Below, piece after piece: positions 11,878 to 21,806 of a stretch of 64,000 bases of DNA (position 1 is the stretch's first letter; each line of letters starts with the position of its first letter). The stretch comes from Cohnella faecalis (lineage in GTDB: Bacteria > Bacillota > Bacilli > Paenibacillales > Paenibacillaceae). Location of the stretch: positions 1-64,000 of the forward strand of contig NZ_QXJM01000015.1 of NCBI RefSeq assembly GCF_003570905.1, read 5' to 3'. The notes under the pieces were generated by a model, which saw only the letters and a program-made list of their open reading frames with translations, did not search any database and was not told where the DNA came from. The position numbers and the translations under genes were made by a program.

Positions 11878-12723
11878 TTATGCCAGCCCGAGAATGCCGG
11901 GAGTATCCCTATGAATAATAGCTTCGACGAACTCTTCAGGCACGCGAGGAAGATTCGTTCCTTCCGCTAGATGGTTAATCGCTCGCAACGAATCGATCAT
12001 TTTGCCCGTTGTGAAGAAGGGATAATCGGAGCCGAACAGAATTTTGTCCTGAACGCCGTATTCAACCGCCGACACGAGAGCGTTGTAAAATTGCCAAGGA
12101 CGGCTACCCAGAGCGGAGACGTCCATATACATATTCGGGTGCTTGCGGACGACCGAGATGCATTCGTCTATCCACGGATGTCCCATATGCGCCACGATCA
12201 TTTTCAAGTTCGGGAATGCGCGGGCGATCGGATCAAGCATCGCAGGCCGGGAAGCGTCCAAATAGCCTTCCGGCACGAACGAGGTTCCCTGATGCCATAG
12301 TATCGGAACGTTCAGCTCTTGCGCCTTCGCGTACAAAGCAAAATGCTCCTTCGCATCCGGATAGAAATTTTGGTAGATCGGGCCGAGCTTGAGCCCCTTC
12401 AAATTCAGTTCGCGAATGGCGGTTTCGAACTCGGCCACGCCATTCGGATCGTTAGGGTCGACGCTCGCGAAGCCGAACAGCCTGTCCGGATCGGAGGCGC
12501 AATATTCGGCCACGTATTCGTTCGGCACGACGAGTCCGGTCGCATGGGCGGCCATCGCCAGCACGATTGCACCCGAATACCCCTCCATATGAACTCTATG
12601 CTGCTCTGGCGTTGCCTCGATGTTCATGCTCGACCCCCACGCTCTTTTGATGGCGGCGTCCGTCGGTCCTTTAACCATGCCCGGCCCGAACAGATGAGTA
12701 TGGCAATCGAAAATGCGGCTCAT
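11878..12723 (-). CDS. Amidohydrolase (TIM-barrel, Amidohydro_2 family), possible lactonase
   Basis: The 281-residue protein has the metal-dependent amidohydrolase fold: HTH near the N-terminus, GLKLGP, WHQG, AHMGHPW and FGSDYPF near the C-terminus. The family includes sugar lactonases (L-fuconolactonase group) and ACMSD-like decarboxylases. Lying between a FAH-family hydrolase (16 nt upstream) and a sugar-acid dehydratase (30 nt downstream), it most plausibly opens an aldonolactone. That assignment is inference from context. Confidence 0.85.
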   Translation of the reverse strand: MSRIFDCHTHLFGPGMVKGPTDAAIKRAWGSSMNIEATPEQHRVHMEGYSGAIVLAMAAHATGLVVPNEYVAEYCASDPDRLFGFASVDPNDPNGVAEFETAIRELNLKGLKLGPIYQNFYPDAKEHFALYAKAQELNVPILWHQGTSFVPEGYLDASRPAMLDPIARAFPNLKMIVAHMGHPWIDECISVVRKHPNMYMDVSALGSRPWQFYNALVSAVEYGVQDKILFGSDYPFFTTGKMIDSLRAINHLAEGTNLPRVPEEFVEAIIHRDTPGILGLA

Positions 12724-12738
12724 GCGGCTTCCCCCCCT

Positions 12739-13635
12739 TTATTCGCTGACCATCCGGTTCGTTATCGAGCCTAGCTTTTCAATGCTCACCGTAACGACGT
12801 CGCCCGGTTGAAGATAAATTTGCTTCTCCTTCGGATAGCCCATAACGACTCCCTCGGGCGTTCCGGTCAACAGAATATCTCCCGGCGATAACGTCATGCA
12901 CTGCGAGACGTAGCTGACGATTTGCTTGCAGTCGAAAATCATGTCCGACGTATTCGAGCTCTGGCGAATTTGTCCGTTAACCGTGCAGCTAATGTCCAGT
13001 TGGTTCGGATCCCCGACTTCGTCCTTCGATACGAGGTAGGGACCGATCGGTGAGAAATAGTCGCAAGATTTGCCTGCTAGCCACTGACTCGTTCGCAATT
13101 GCAAATCGCGCGCGGACAAATCGTTGGCGGCGGCGTAACCGAATACGTAATCGAGCGCCTCTTCCTCGCCGACGTATTTCGCCGTTTTGCCGATTATGAT
13201 CGCAAGCTCGGCTTCGTAATCTACCTGCTGCGAGGTGCGGGGCAGAGGCACCTCGTGTCCGTGACCGTTGAGCGTATTGGCGAACTTGTTGAACAAGATC
13301 GGATAGGCCGGAAGCGGATTGTTCGTCTCTTCGGCATGACGGCGGTAATTGAGGCCGATGCAAATGATTTTGCCGGGGTCCGTGACAGCAGGTCCCCAGG
13401 TTATCGTTTCTTCGTCCTTCAAGTAGGGTGCGGCGTTATTTTGCAATTCGTCGACGAACCGCCTCAAGGACGCGAACGCCTTATCCCCTCCGCTCAGTAC
13501 GCGTCGAACCGTCGTCGGAATGTCGGCTTCCTCCGGAGCTAATGCGGCAACCGCCGCCTCGACATCCAGAATGCCTCGTTCCGTCCGAACGCCCATTCGA
13601 TATTCGCCGTTATAAATAAACGTAAGAAGCTTCAT
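12739..13635 (-). CDS. Fumarylacetoacetate hydrolase (FAH) family protein
   Basis: The 298-residue protein has the FAH fold with metal-binding segments VDYEAELAIIIG (about residue 140) and GDVVTVSIEKLGSITNRMV at the C-terminus. Family members cleave or decarboxylate 2,4-diketo acids; one branch hydrolyses 2,4-diketo-3-deoxy-L-rhamnonate or fuconate to pyruvate and lactate. It opens the FAH-amidohydrolase-dehydratase-M20 set, preceded by an AGGAGGAT-type ribosome site and by the 51-bp array. Substrate is inferred from neighbours only. Confidence 0.87.
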   Translation of the reverse strand: MKLLTFIYNGEYRMGVRTERGILDVEAAVAALAPEEADIPTTVRRVLSGGDKAFASLRRFVDELQNNAAPYLKDEETITWGPAVTDPGKIICIGLNYRRHAEETNNPLPAYPILFNKFANTLNGHGHEVPLPRTSQQVDYEAELAIIIGKTAKYVGEEEALDYVFGYAAANDLSARDLQLRTSQWLAGKSCDYFSPIGPYLVSKDEVGDPNQLDISCTVNGQIRQSSNTSDMIFDCKQIVSYVSQCMTLSPGDILLTGTPEGVVMGYPKEKQIYLQPGDVVTVSIEKLGSITNRMVSE

Positions 13636-13711
13636 GCTGAGTATCCTCCTTGTTTATGTTCAAAAGGGACGGCTTGGCAAAGTAAGCTTTCGCCCGCCGC
13701 CGATCAAGTTA

Positions 13712-14178
13712 CTCTAGCGCCGCAGCTTCCACCTGTAACCCGCCAGAGCCTGCCTATTTCAGCCACTCTAGCGCCGCGACTACCTGTAACCCGCCGGAAC
13801 CTGCCTATTTCAGCCACTCTAACGCTGCGTCCACCTGTAACCCGCCAGAGCCTGCCTATTTCAGCTACTCTAACGCCGCGTCCACCTGTAACCCGCCGGA
13901 ACCTGCCTATTTCAGCTACTCTAGCGCCGCGTCCACCTGTAACCCGCCGAAACCTGCCTATTTCAGCCACTCTAACGCTGCGTCCACCTGTAACCCGCCA
14001 GAACCTGCCTATTTCAAGCTACTCTACTGCCGCGACCACCTGTAACCCGCCAGAACCTGCCTATTTCAGCTTCTCTAGCGCCGCCTCCACCTGTAACCCG
14101 TCAGAACCTGCCTATTTCAGCTACTCTAACGCCGCGACCACCTGTAACCCGCCAGAACCTGCCTATTTCAGCAACTCT
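13712..14178. repeat. 51-bp tandem array 1, about nine copies
   Basis: CCTGTAACCC recurs at 13732, 13783, 13834, 13885, 13936, 13987, 14039, 14090 and 14141, a period of 51 bp with one single-base expansion. Each unit also holds CCTGCCTATTTCAG and CTCTAACGCCGC. Copies differ by a few substitutions. An open frame on the minus strand shows a 17-residue repeat but lacks a ribosome site and is not taken as a gene. The array fills most of the 13636-14359 gap between the SDR and FAH genes; I see nothing else in the last 180 bases of the gap. Confidence 0.93.
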
Positions 14179-14359
14179 GTGGCCAAGCGCTCCGCTCAGC
14201 TGGCGTCTCTTAATCGATGCAACAGCCGTACTTGGATCGGCAGATTGCTTCAAGTACCCTTCGACGAACGGAGTTCAAACGCATTATTCGCTCCCCCTTC
14301 TTTCCCCTTAGGCCGCAATGAACGGCTTCCTCCTCACAACACTTGCTCGATATCCGCCG

Positions 14360-15121
14360 CTATAGCTCGCTACCGTTCGCGAGATGCCCGCCGTCGACTT
14401 TGACCGTCGATCCGGTTACGTACGAAGCCTCATCCGAGGCGAGGAACAAAAAAACGTTCGCCACTTCCTCAATCGTCGCTCCTCGCTTCATCGGCGTATA
14501 CTCCGAATAAGCCGGCAAATTCGACTGTTCGCGAAGCTGCCGGTCGAGCGGCGTATCGACGAAGCCCGGCGCGACCGCATTGACGCGAATGCCTAACGGC
14601 GCAAGCTCTACCGCCATCGATTCGGTCAGCAAAATAACCGCCGCCTTCGAAGCGTTGTAATGAGCCAACTCGCCGCTGGCCGCAAGACCGTTTTTCGAGC
14701 TCATATTGACGATGGCGCCGCCCGTTCCTTGTTCGGCCATCCGCCTCGCAGCCAACTGTCCAAGCCGAAAAACGGCGCGAACGTTAATGTCGAACACAGC
14801 ATCCCAATGGTCCGCCGAAATGTTCAGGAACGACTCCCGAAAAGCGATTCCGGCGTTGTTCGCAACGATATCGATGCCTCCGAACCGATCGAATGCACGA
14901 ATAGCCGTCTCTTCCAGCTGCCTCAAATCGCGAAGATCGCATACTTCCATCGCGACCCGGTCTCCGAATTCCCGAAGCTCCTTCATCGCAGCGCCAAGCT
15001 CGTCTCCGCTTCGGTCAAGAAGGACGACCTTGCCGCCTTCCTCCAAAAATCGCTTCGCGATTCCTAGCCCGATCCCTCTGGCCGCGCCGGTAACGAGCGC
15101 CCGTTTCCCCTGCAATCTCAA
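14360..15121 (-). CDS. SDR-family NAD(P)-dependent oxidoreductase
   Basis: This is a classical short-chain dehydrogenase of 253 residues: cofactor motif TGAARGIG (about residues 12-19), NNAG, catalytic YNASK, and the C-terminal GSTVKVDGG segment. Enzymes of this group oxidise sugars, sugar acids or 2-keto-3-deoxy acids. It follows the RraA gene by 39 nt and precedes the repeat array. In the proposed pathway it would oxidise either the starting sugar or the 3-deoxy intermediate. Confidence 0.9.
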   Translation of the reverse strand: MRLQGKRALVTGAARGIGLGIAKRFLEEGGKVVLLDRSGDELGAAMKELREFGDRVAMEVCDLRDLRQLEETAIRAFDRFGGIDIVANNAGIAFRESFLNISADHWDAVFDINVRAVFRLGQLAARRMAEQGTGGAIVNMSSKNGLAASGELAHYNASKAAVILLTESMAVELAPLGIRVNAVAPGFVDTPLDRQLREQSNLPAYSEYTPMKRGATIEEVANVFLFLASDEASYVTGSTVKVDGGHLANGSEL

Positions 15122-15160
15122 GCTCGATCACCGCCTTGGACGCCCCTCAATCGGCTCCGC

Positions 15161-15817
15161 CTACAGGACGCCATACTTGTCATACACTTGACGCAGCGTG
15201 CGGCCTGCCAGCAGCTCGTCCCGCGTATGATTTTCGCGAGTGGCTTTATCCAGCGCACGCTCGAACACCTCGCCAACCAAATCTTTCGGAATGACGACGA
15301 TGCCGTCGCGATCTCCGAAGACGACGTCTCCCGGATTCACTCGGACGCCGCCGCACAGAACCGGAACGTCATAGTCGATGACGATTCCGCGCCCTTGGGA
15401 GTCGACCGGCTTCGTGCCCGTCGCGAATACCGGGAAGCCGAGCTCCACTATTTTGGCTGTGTCGCGGATGAGACCGTCCACGATTGCGCCGCGCGCTCCG
15501 CGTACTTTCGACGCGGTCGAAAGCAGCTCTCCCCACAGCCCGTTCTGCTTTGACTCGTTCGTGCAGCCGATGACGACATCTTCCGGCTTGACGCTGTCCA
15601 CCGCTTCGATTTCCTTGGCGTAAGGCTGATCCGGAATATAATGCACGTCGACCGACAAAATCGTCTTCGCCCGTCCCGCTAAGACCCAATTCGGATCGAT
15701 TGGGTTAATATTCTCGCGCATAACCTGGTTGCGGTGGCCGAGCTCGTCGAGAGTATCGGAAATGACCGCCGCATAGAGAGATTCCGTCATTCGGTCGAAC
15801 AATTCTTTATCGTTCAT
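15161..15817 (-). CDS. RraA-family protein (HMG/CHA aldolase-like)
   Basis: The 218-residue protein has the RraA fold with GARGAIVDGLIRD, the G-x-x-R-D metal and substrate motif of class II pyruvate aldolases, and GGVRVNPGDVVFGDRDGIVVIP. The ATG at 15817 has GGAGGA six bases upstream; the longer in-frame upstream extension is ignored. Members in catabolic clusters act as retro-aldolases on branched or sugar-derived keto acids or as oxaloacetate decarboxylases. Placed 23 nt after a Gfo/Idh dehydrogenase and 39 nt before the SDR, it is probably part of the same sugar pathway. Confidence 0.88.
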   Translation of the reverse strand: MNDKELFDRMTESLYAAVISDTLDELGHRNQVMRENINPIDPNWVLAGRAKTILSVDVHYIPDQPYAKEIEAVDSVKPEDVVIGCTNESKQNGLWGELLSTASKVRGARGAIVDGLIRDTAKIVELGFPVFATGTKPVDSQGRGIVIDYDVPVLCGGVRVNPGDVVFGDRDGIVVIPKDLVGEVFERALDKATRENHTRDELLAGRTLRQVYDKYGVL

Positions 15818-15840
15818 TGGATGTTCCTCCAAATTGAAAG

Positions 15841-16848
15841 TTAGTTTTCTTTGACAGAGACCGGCTTGCCCAGCACAGCCGATTGGTAAGCCCGCAGCGC
15901 GACCTCCGTCGATTTGAGGCCGTCTTCGCCCGTCACCGGCACAGCTTTCCCTTCCGTCAGAGCCGTCACGAACGCCTCCATCATGATCGCGTTCATATCG
16001 TCGCCCCAGAACTGCCATTCGCCTTTGCCGGATGCCCGTCCGTATACGTTGTTCTTCTGATTGAAAGCATCGATGGAGATGACGCCTTTCGTGCCGATAA
16101 TATCCATCGTGACGTCGCCCCAAGTCGGAAAGCCGGGATTGCGCGACCAGCTCGGATCGAGCACGGCGAACACCCCGTTCTCGAAGGTGACGTGCACCAT
16201 GCCGGCGTCGTCGATCGTCCGCTTCCGCTCCGGATCGAACAGCGTATCCGCATAGGCGTATACGTTCTTCGCCGGAGAGCCGGTGAACCAATTCATAAGA
16301 TCCATCACATGGACGGTATGATCGAGCACCGCCCCTCCGCCAGACAGAGACCGATCGGAAAACCAGGCCGGGTCCGGAAAGGAGCCTCTGTTTGTCGCTT
16401 TGAACGATATGATGTCTCCGATGTCGCCCCGTTCGAGCGCTTCCTTGGCGCGAACGACCGGCGTCAAAAACCGGCACGGAAACGCAGTCATCAGCTGCAC
16501 GCCCGCTTCGCGGCAAGCCGCAATCATCCGCTCCATTTCGCTAACGCTCACGCCCAGCGGCTTCTCGCACAGCACATGCTTACCCGCATGAGCGGAAGCT
16601 ATCGTAAGCTCCGCATGACGAACGTTCTCCGAGCAAATAACGACGGCGTCGATCGTCTCGTCCGCGAGCAATTGATTGTAATCGGCGTAAAAAGGAATCG
16701 AGTGGCGTCTTGCCAGCTCTTGCGAGCGTTCGGGAACATCGTCGGCTATACCGGCGACGATGGCATTCGGCATTCGCAGCAGACCGTCCAAATAATCGAA
16801 CGCGTGGCTGTGCGCAAAGCTGATCAGGCCGATTTTCAGCTTGGTCAT
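15841..16848 (-). CDS. Gfo/Idh/MocA-family dehydrogenase (first copy)
   Basis: This 335-residue protein has an N-terminal Rossmann domain (KIGLISFAHSHAF), the family motif CEKPLG near residue 96 and the C-terminal alpha/beta domain. Enzymes of this family oxidise or isomerise sugars, inositols and glycosides with NAD(P). The start at 16848 overlaps the stop of the neighbouring family member by four bases (ATGA), so the two are translationally coupled. The pair shares only moderate similarity and is not a recent duplication. Confidence 0.9.
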   Translation of the reverse strand: MTKLKIGLISFAHSHAFDYLDGLLRMPNAIVAGIADDVPERSQELARRHSIPFYADYNQLLADETIDAVVICSENVRHAELTIASAHAGKHVLCEKPLGVSVSEMERMIAACREAGVQLMTAFPCRFLTPVVRAKEALERGDIGDIISFKATNRGSFPDPAWFSDRSLSGGGAVLDHTVHVMDLMNWFTGSPAKNVYAYADTLFDPERKRTIDDAGMVHVTFENGVFAVLDPSWSRNPGFPTWGDVTMDIIGTKGVISIDAFNQKNNVYGRASGKGEWQFWGDDMNAIMMEAFVTALTEGKAVPVTGEDGLKSTEVALRAYQSAVLGKPVSVKEN

Positions 16849-17849
16849 CGCAGTCCATCCTCCTCCTCTGAAGGCTTCTCCGGCAAGCCGGAACGAACCG
16901 ATTTCAACGCCGCTTCCGCCCAGCGGATCGCCAGAAGCGCGTCTTGCGCCGTGACGATCGGTTTCTCGCCGGATCGCAAGCATTCGAGAAAATGGCGAAG
17001 CTCGCGATAGTAAGGGTCCTGCAGCATGACGGATTGCGGAGTTTCGACGAACGCCGAGCCCGAGCCGGCCGGCGCGGCAGAGCGAACGCGCAAGCTTTCG
17101 GCGTCCGAGCTGTCCGCGCGGACGATGCCGCCGGCGCTCGCGTATTCGAACGCCGTATGGAACGGCCCCGGATACCCCCAGAACGCTTCGAGCTGAGCGA
17201 TCGTGCCGTTCCGGAAGCGAAAAGTAGCGGCAGCGTAATCGAGATCGTCCGTCACCCGATTGAACGCGTATACTTCGACCGCCTCGCCGAACGTTCCCAA
17301 TATATAATCGATATCGTGAATCATCAGATCGAGAATGACGCCCCCGCTTTTGTCGGTTTCCTTGAACCATGGCTGAACGAGCGCCGGATGGCTTCCGGCG
17401 CGCTTCGCATGGTACACGCCTCCGCGATCGCCGCCGAACAACTCCACTTTCTCGGCCAACTGAACGTATTGCGGAAAAAAACGCACAACATGGCCGACGA
17501 ACAGCCGAACTCCATACTCTTCGCATATCCGCAGCGCTTTGGCCGCTTCTTCCGAGGTGAGCGCGATCGGTTTTTCGCAAATGACGTGAACGCCGTTCTC
17601 CGCCGCCTGCTTAACGAGCGGCACATGCAAATAAGTAGGCACCGCGATGCTTACCGCATCGGGCTTCGCTTGCTCCAGCATTTCCTGAAACGAGGTAAAA
17701 TGGGGGGCTCCCGTTGTTCGCCCAAGCGAAGCCGCCGCTTGCTCGTTAATATCGCAAACGGCTACAAGCTCGGCTTCGGGCATAGACATGTACCTGTCGG
17801 CATGAATCGTTCCCATGCCGCCGCATCCGACTACCGCTACTTTCGTCAC
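16845..17849 (-). CDS. Gfo/Idh/MocA-family dehydrogenase (second copy)
   Basis: The 334-residue protein starts with GTG at 17849, which overlaps the upstream stop (GTGA). It has the Rossmann motif VGCGGMGTIHADRY and CEKPIA, with the catalytic-type H segment MIHDIDYILG. It is coupled to the next dehydrogenase, suggesting sequential oxidation/reduction steps on a sugar or glycoside, as in 3-keto-glycoside cleavage systems. The substrate is unknown. Confidence 0.9.
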   Translation of the reverse strand: MTKVAVVGCGGMGTIHADRYMSMPEAELVAVCDINEQAAASLGRTTGAPHFTSFQEMLEQAKPDAVSIAVPTYLHVPLVKQAAENGVHVICEKPIALTSEEAAKALRICEEYGVRLFVGHVVRFFPQYVQLAEKVELFGGDRGGVYHAKRAGSHPALVQPWFKETDKSGGVILDLMIHDIDYILGTFGEAVEVYAFNRVTDDLDYAAATFRFRNGTIAQLEAFWGYPGPFHTAFEYASAGGIVRADSSDAESLRVRSAAPAGSGSAFVETPQSVMLQDPYYRELRHFLECLRSGEKPIVTAQDALLAIRWAEAALKSVRSGLPEKPSEEEDGLR

Positions 17850-19959
17850 GTTGACATTCGCTCCTTTCGGCTATCGATGATCAAGTTGCCATCCAGATGT
17901 TTAATCCGATCGTTCTGCTCCGGCAGTCCGTTGCGGTCGACATCCAGCTCGACGTTCGCTGCGTGCAGCATGTAGCCGCCGTCCTCGAACGCACCCAGCG
18001 CCGCCTCGAATCGGCCGCCTTCGAAGGTCGCTCCGTTCGCGACATAAGTGTTGCTCTTCCCGCCAATCGTATAATGACGAGTAACCGAATCCTCCGCGCG
18101 GCTCGTATAATCGAACAGCCTCCACTCGGCGGCTCCGCCGTCCAAGCCATCGCGCCGAAAGAACGCCCGCTCCGAATTCGTTCCCGAGACGACAGCACCG
18201 GAGCCGACATCCACGCGCTGGGCTCCGTCGCCGATCAGCATGAAACCGGTATCGCGCATCGACCCTCCCCGCACGCTTAACATCTCGCCCGCGACCCGGA
18301 TCGGCGCCGATTGAGGCCCCGCTCCGTTCAGCCGGCAATGCTGGAATCTCACGCCGCCCTTCCCTTCCAGCCTATTGCCGTCGATCGCATCGAAGACGCA
18401 GTTACGGAAAGTCAGCTCCGCGTCGACGTTGTCGTGCGACAATCGGCGGTGCTTCGTCAGAGTGAACGAGCAATTTTCGATGATGTTCGGCCGCTTGGAC
18501 CGCGACGATACCTGCATGAACTTGACCATCGCCTCGGCGGTGCAGTTCTTCATCTGAAGACCGTCCGCATTGAGCCAGAAGGAGCCGGTATCAGCTGAGT
18601 TTTCCACCCCTTCGCGAACGAAAACGTGCACGTCCTCCAGCGTCAAATCGGTTATTTTGCGAAAAGCCAAAAACCAGGAGCCGACATGCTTCTTCACCGT
18701 TATTCGCTTGGCGCTCTCGCCCCAGGTCGGACCGCTGTTGCCGAACGACATCAGGCCCGAATTGCCGACATACGTCAAATCGTGCTCGTATTGCCCGTGC
18801 GTCACATAGGCTCCCAGATCGTCGCCGTCGGCGTGGCAATTTTCCACATAGCAATAAGCGGAGCCGGTAAAATCGTTCAAATGCCGCCCGTTGCTCGTCA
18901 AGCAGTCCCGGACATGACCGTACAGACAGTAAATTTGCTGCGTCAAATAGCCGGTTCCCCCGATGATCACCTCGGTCGGATTCGTCAGCTTGCACCTCTC
19001 GGTAACGTAATGGCTGCAATAACGGCGCATAATGACCGGCCAGAACGTGCCGTATGCATCGATGCCGACCGCATCGCAGTTGACCGCGAATTCGTAAGCG
19101 AGCGGCTGCGAGCCGGTCGTATCCGTCGCGCCCGCGCCGTGGAACGTCATGTTGCGGACCGTTGCCCGCGATACCGGATTTATTTTCTTGTAAGTAACCG
19201 TTCTCCCGCGGACAGCGCCCAGCCGTTCTTGTAATCGAAGCGAACGTGCGTTGCGTCCGCGATTTCCGTCACGCGGACCAGCTTGTCCAGCTCCCGCTCC
19301 GCGCTGCCGGACAGCCGGTTCGATTGGGCGATCCACCAATCTCCAATCTGGAAAACGGACGAGTCGGCAACCTCGAACAGCTCCTGCATTTCCTCCAGCC
19401 GTTCCGTCAGAGCAAGAGTTTGGACAATGCCCGCCTCCGAGCCCTTGAACAGGAGGACGGCGGAGAACGGATCGTTGCTCGCCGCCTCCTCGATTCCGTC
19501 GGTATATACGGCAAAGCCGTTGAAATCGAGTTCGATGCCGCTTCGTTCGAATCGATGCCTGCGAACGAGCTTGAGATCGGAACCCGCTTCTATTCGATAG
19601 ATAGTGTCGTCGTTGACCATCGCATCCAGCGCATCGTCCGCCGCGTTTTCCGCACCGAAAATACCGAATGCTCGGAAATTTCCGATTCCTTCATGAACGA
19701 GCAGCCATCGGCCCGGCCCGCCGCCGTCTTCCGGCGCATGCACGGTGCCTCCGTTATCGGCTGCGACGCTATGCTCCGACCATCGGACGAGCTTGCCTCC
19801 CGGATCGCCTGCTTCATGGTAGCCGTCAACCCAAACGACGGTTCCCGGAGCTCTATGCTCCTTACGGATGGCTTTCAATGCAAGCACGTTCGGCACGCGA
19901 AAGACGAAATCTTCCGCTTCGTTCCATACGTCCAACCTCATCACCCCGTCATTTTCCAT
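17846..19959 (-). CDS. Right-handed beta-helix protein, split by a frameshift
   Basis: Two frames make one protein of about 700 residues. The 5' part (19959-19180) has a pectate-lyase-superfamily N-terminal region (WVDGYHEAGDPGGK ... GRWLLVHEG). The 3' part contains repeated short strands typical of beta-helices. The break is at an AAAA run (19183-19186 on the plus strand); adding one A rejoins ERLLTRK to KINPVSRATVRN. No signal peptide is visible, so it may be intracellular or exported by another route. Likely a polysaccharide lyase, epimerase or glycoside hydrolase feeding the operon. An assembly error is more likely than decay. Confidence 0.75.
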
Positions 19960-20028
19960 GCTCGCCCTAGATAGAGAGGAGAGTCGACAACTTCGACTCT
20001 CCGCCCCTTCCGTTATGAGTCGATGGGT

Positions 20029-21639
20029 TTATTGGCCCGCATCGAATGTGATCGTCTTGCCTTGAGCCGCAGATACCTGCTCCGCATAGTAAGTGAAAAT
20101 ATCTTTGGCGCCGTACTTGTTCATCAGCTCTTGACGGTACTTCGGCCAGTTCGACGCGTCTTTCTCGTCGTAGATGATTTTGACCTGCAGAGCGTTCATT
20201 TGCTTGCGAAGCGCGCCGAGATCCATTCCTTCCTTGATGACAAGGCTCGTGCCGACGGACGGCAAAATTTTGTAAGACAGCATCGTATTAACGATTTCCT
20301 TGTCGCGATCCGTAATGTTCGGATCCATAACATCGATTCCATACGCTTCCGGACCGGAAATCGGCGTGAACCATTGGTACACGGACAGGAAATTGCCTTT
20401 GTCGGTTACGTTCGCTTTGATAGCGTCCTGGTTGAGTGTAATTTGCGTGCCGCTGCGGGTATATTCGGTCCCTTCGCGACCGTAGTGGGTCGTCAGGAAC
20501 CCTTCTTCGCCGGACAGCCAGTCCAATATTTGCGTTGACTTCGCGACTTCGGCGTCGGACGCCTTGGAGCTGATCAAGAACGGATTGCCCGGAACCGGCT
20601 CGATGAAGACCCCCGTCTCCGCGAACGGATCGAATGCGACCCAGTTGGTGTTGGCATTGCCCGTAATTTCTTTCGTTTTCGCTTGCAAGCCTTCCGCATT
20701 GTTATCGAATGCGATGTTTTTGCCGAAGCCGAGAACGATGCCCGCTTTGCCTTGCTCCGCTTTCTCCAATTGCTGGCCGTTCTTGTTCAGCAGCCAGTCC
20801 GGATCGACGACTTTGAGCGCGAGGAGAGCTTTCGTATCTTCAAGCGTCTTCTGCATGCGCAGGTCCGTCCGGGTATCGATGAATTTGTCGCCTTCGATTA
20901 CGAAGTCGCCTATGAGACCGTTTTTGACGTAAGTAGGAAATTCCATAGACATGTTCGTACCGTTCCCATATGCCGTGAACCCGTAGGTGTCGTTCTTCTT
21001 GTTGCCGTCCGGATCGTTGAATGTGAAAGCTTTCATCACTTCGACCATTTCGTCGTACGATTTCGGAATTTGCAGGCCCAGCGTGTCGAGCCAGTCTTTG
21101 CGGATATAGTACGAACGATAATAGTTCTTCTCGTAAGGAATCGGAGCGCGGGCGAATTTGCCTTGAACCTGGTACTTCGGCAAATCCTCTTCCTTCATCC
21201 AATATTTGAAGTAGTTCGGCATGGTCGCCGGAGTAACGACGTTCGTCATTTCTTTCGCTACGCCGTCCTTGATATATTGGTTCGAGGTAATGCCGTCGAC
21301 GAAGAAGACGTCGGGAATGTCGTTCGATGCGATCAAGGAGTTCAGCTTGTTCGTAAAATCGTTGCCGAGCGGCATGTAATCGATCGCGAGGTCAACGTTG
21401 AATTTTTCGTCGATGATCTTCTTCACGAAGTCCGCATCGCCCTTGGGCAGCTGGGCATCCGCGGATGCGGTGACGAACCAGTTGAGCTTGACTTTCTGCT
21501 CGGCCGGCGAGGAAGATGCCGTACCCGACGGTTTGGAGCTGGAAGATGGAGAAGCGTTGTCACCGTTGTTGTTGCTGCATGCCGAGACGACGAGCGCCAT
21601 AGCCGTCAATCCCATCAAGACTGAGCTGCTGCGTTTCAT
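20029..21639 (-). CDS. Extracellular solute-binding lipoprotein of sugar ABC importer
   Basis: The 536-residue lipoprotein has a signal peptide and lipobox (MALVVSACSN), a Ser/Thr-rich linker, then a family 1 solute-binding domain of the large LplA-like kind common in Paenibacillus. The ATG at 21639 is preferred over 21645 because the GGGGG ribosome site lies eight bases upstream. Two permease genes lie directly upstream and no ATPase is present, which is usual for this type because a shared MsmX-like ATPase energises it. The ligand is probably an oligosaccharide. Confidence 0.92.
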   Translation of the reverse strand: MKRSSSVLMGLTAMALVVSACSNNNGDNASPSSSSKPSGTASSSPAEQKVKLNWFVTASADAQLPKGDADFVKKIIDEKFNVDLAIDYMPLGNDFTNKLNSLIASNDIPDVFFVDGITSNQYIKDGVAKEMTNVVTPATMPNYFKYWMKEEDLPKYQVQGKFARAPIPYEKNYYRSYYIRKDWLDTLGLQIPKSYDEMVEVMKAFTFNDPDGNKKNDTYGFTAYGNGTNMSMEFPTYVKNGLIGDFVIEGDKFIDTRTDLRMQKTLEDTKALLALKVVDPDWLLNKNGQQLEKAEQGKAGIVLGFGKNIAFDNNAEGLQAKTKEITGNANTNWVAFDPFAETGVFIEPVPGNPFLISSKASDAEVAKSTQILDWLSGEEGFLTTHYGREGTEYTRSGTQITLNQDAIKANVTDKGNFLSVYQWFTPISGPEAYGIDVMDPNITDRDKEIVNTMLSYKILPSVGTSLVIKEGMDLGALRKQMNALQVKIIYDEKDASNWPKYRQELMNKYGAKDIFTYYAEQVSAAQGKTITFDAGQ

Positions 21640-21806
21640 TGACATTACCCCCTGCACGATGTTTTGAGCTTGCTGTCTCTTGCTGCTGCATCCTTGCTTT
21701 CCGTAAGTCTCGCGTCTCGCGGCCGTCGCCAGCGGCGGAACGGCCATCCGGCATACCCCCTTTGCGTAATCAACGTTCCTTGCGCAATGCCGAGATCGCT
21801 GCGAGC

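Larger units (their letters stand above)
1..12093. repeat. 12-kb imperfect palindrome (fold-back inverted repeat)
   Basis: Positions 1-5992 match the reverse complement of 6061-12093 almost base for base; 5993-6060 is a single-copy loop. Differences are nearly all single-base indels in short runs, for example one lost G near 131, one lost C near 351, one lost A near 1200, one lost C near 2553 and 3977. The left arm is 41 nt shorter overall. The loop continues the gerC reading frame, so the turn falls inside a gene. The pattern fits a fold-back chimeric long read at a contig end better than a true duplication. Whether the palindrome continues left of position 1 cannot be seen. Confidence 0.95.

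Noticed and set aside
10978..11970. 330-codon plus-strand frame opposite the dehydratase
   Set aside because: It is the antisense of a conserved GC-rich gene; its composition and lack of a recognisable domain mark it as a shadow frame.
13704..13970. Minus-strand 88-codon frame of repeated MAEIGRFRRVTGG-like units
   Set aside because: Product of the 51-bp array being divisible by three; no ribosome site and no conserved protein features.
13712..14178. CRISPR array
   Set aside because: The repeats are contiguous 51-bp units without unique spacers and there are no cas genes. The same holds for 31824-32361.
19180..19200. Programmed -1 frameshift making two beta-helix products
   Set aside because: The AAAA run is a poor slippery site and no strong downstream structure is evident; an indel error of the type seen elsewhere in the window is simpler.
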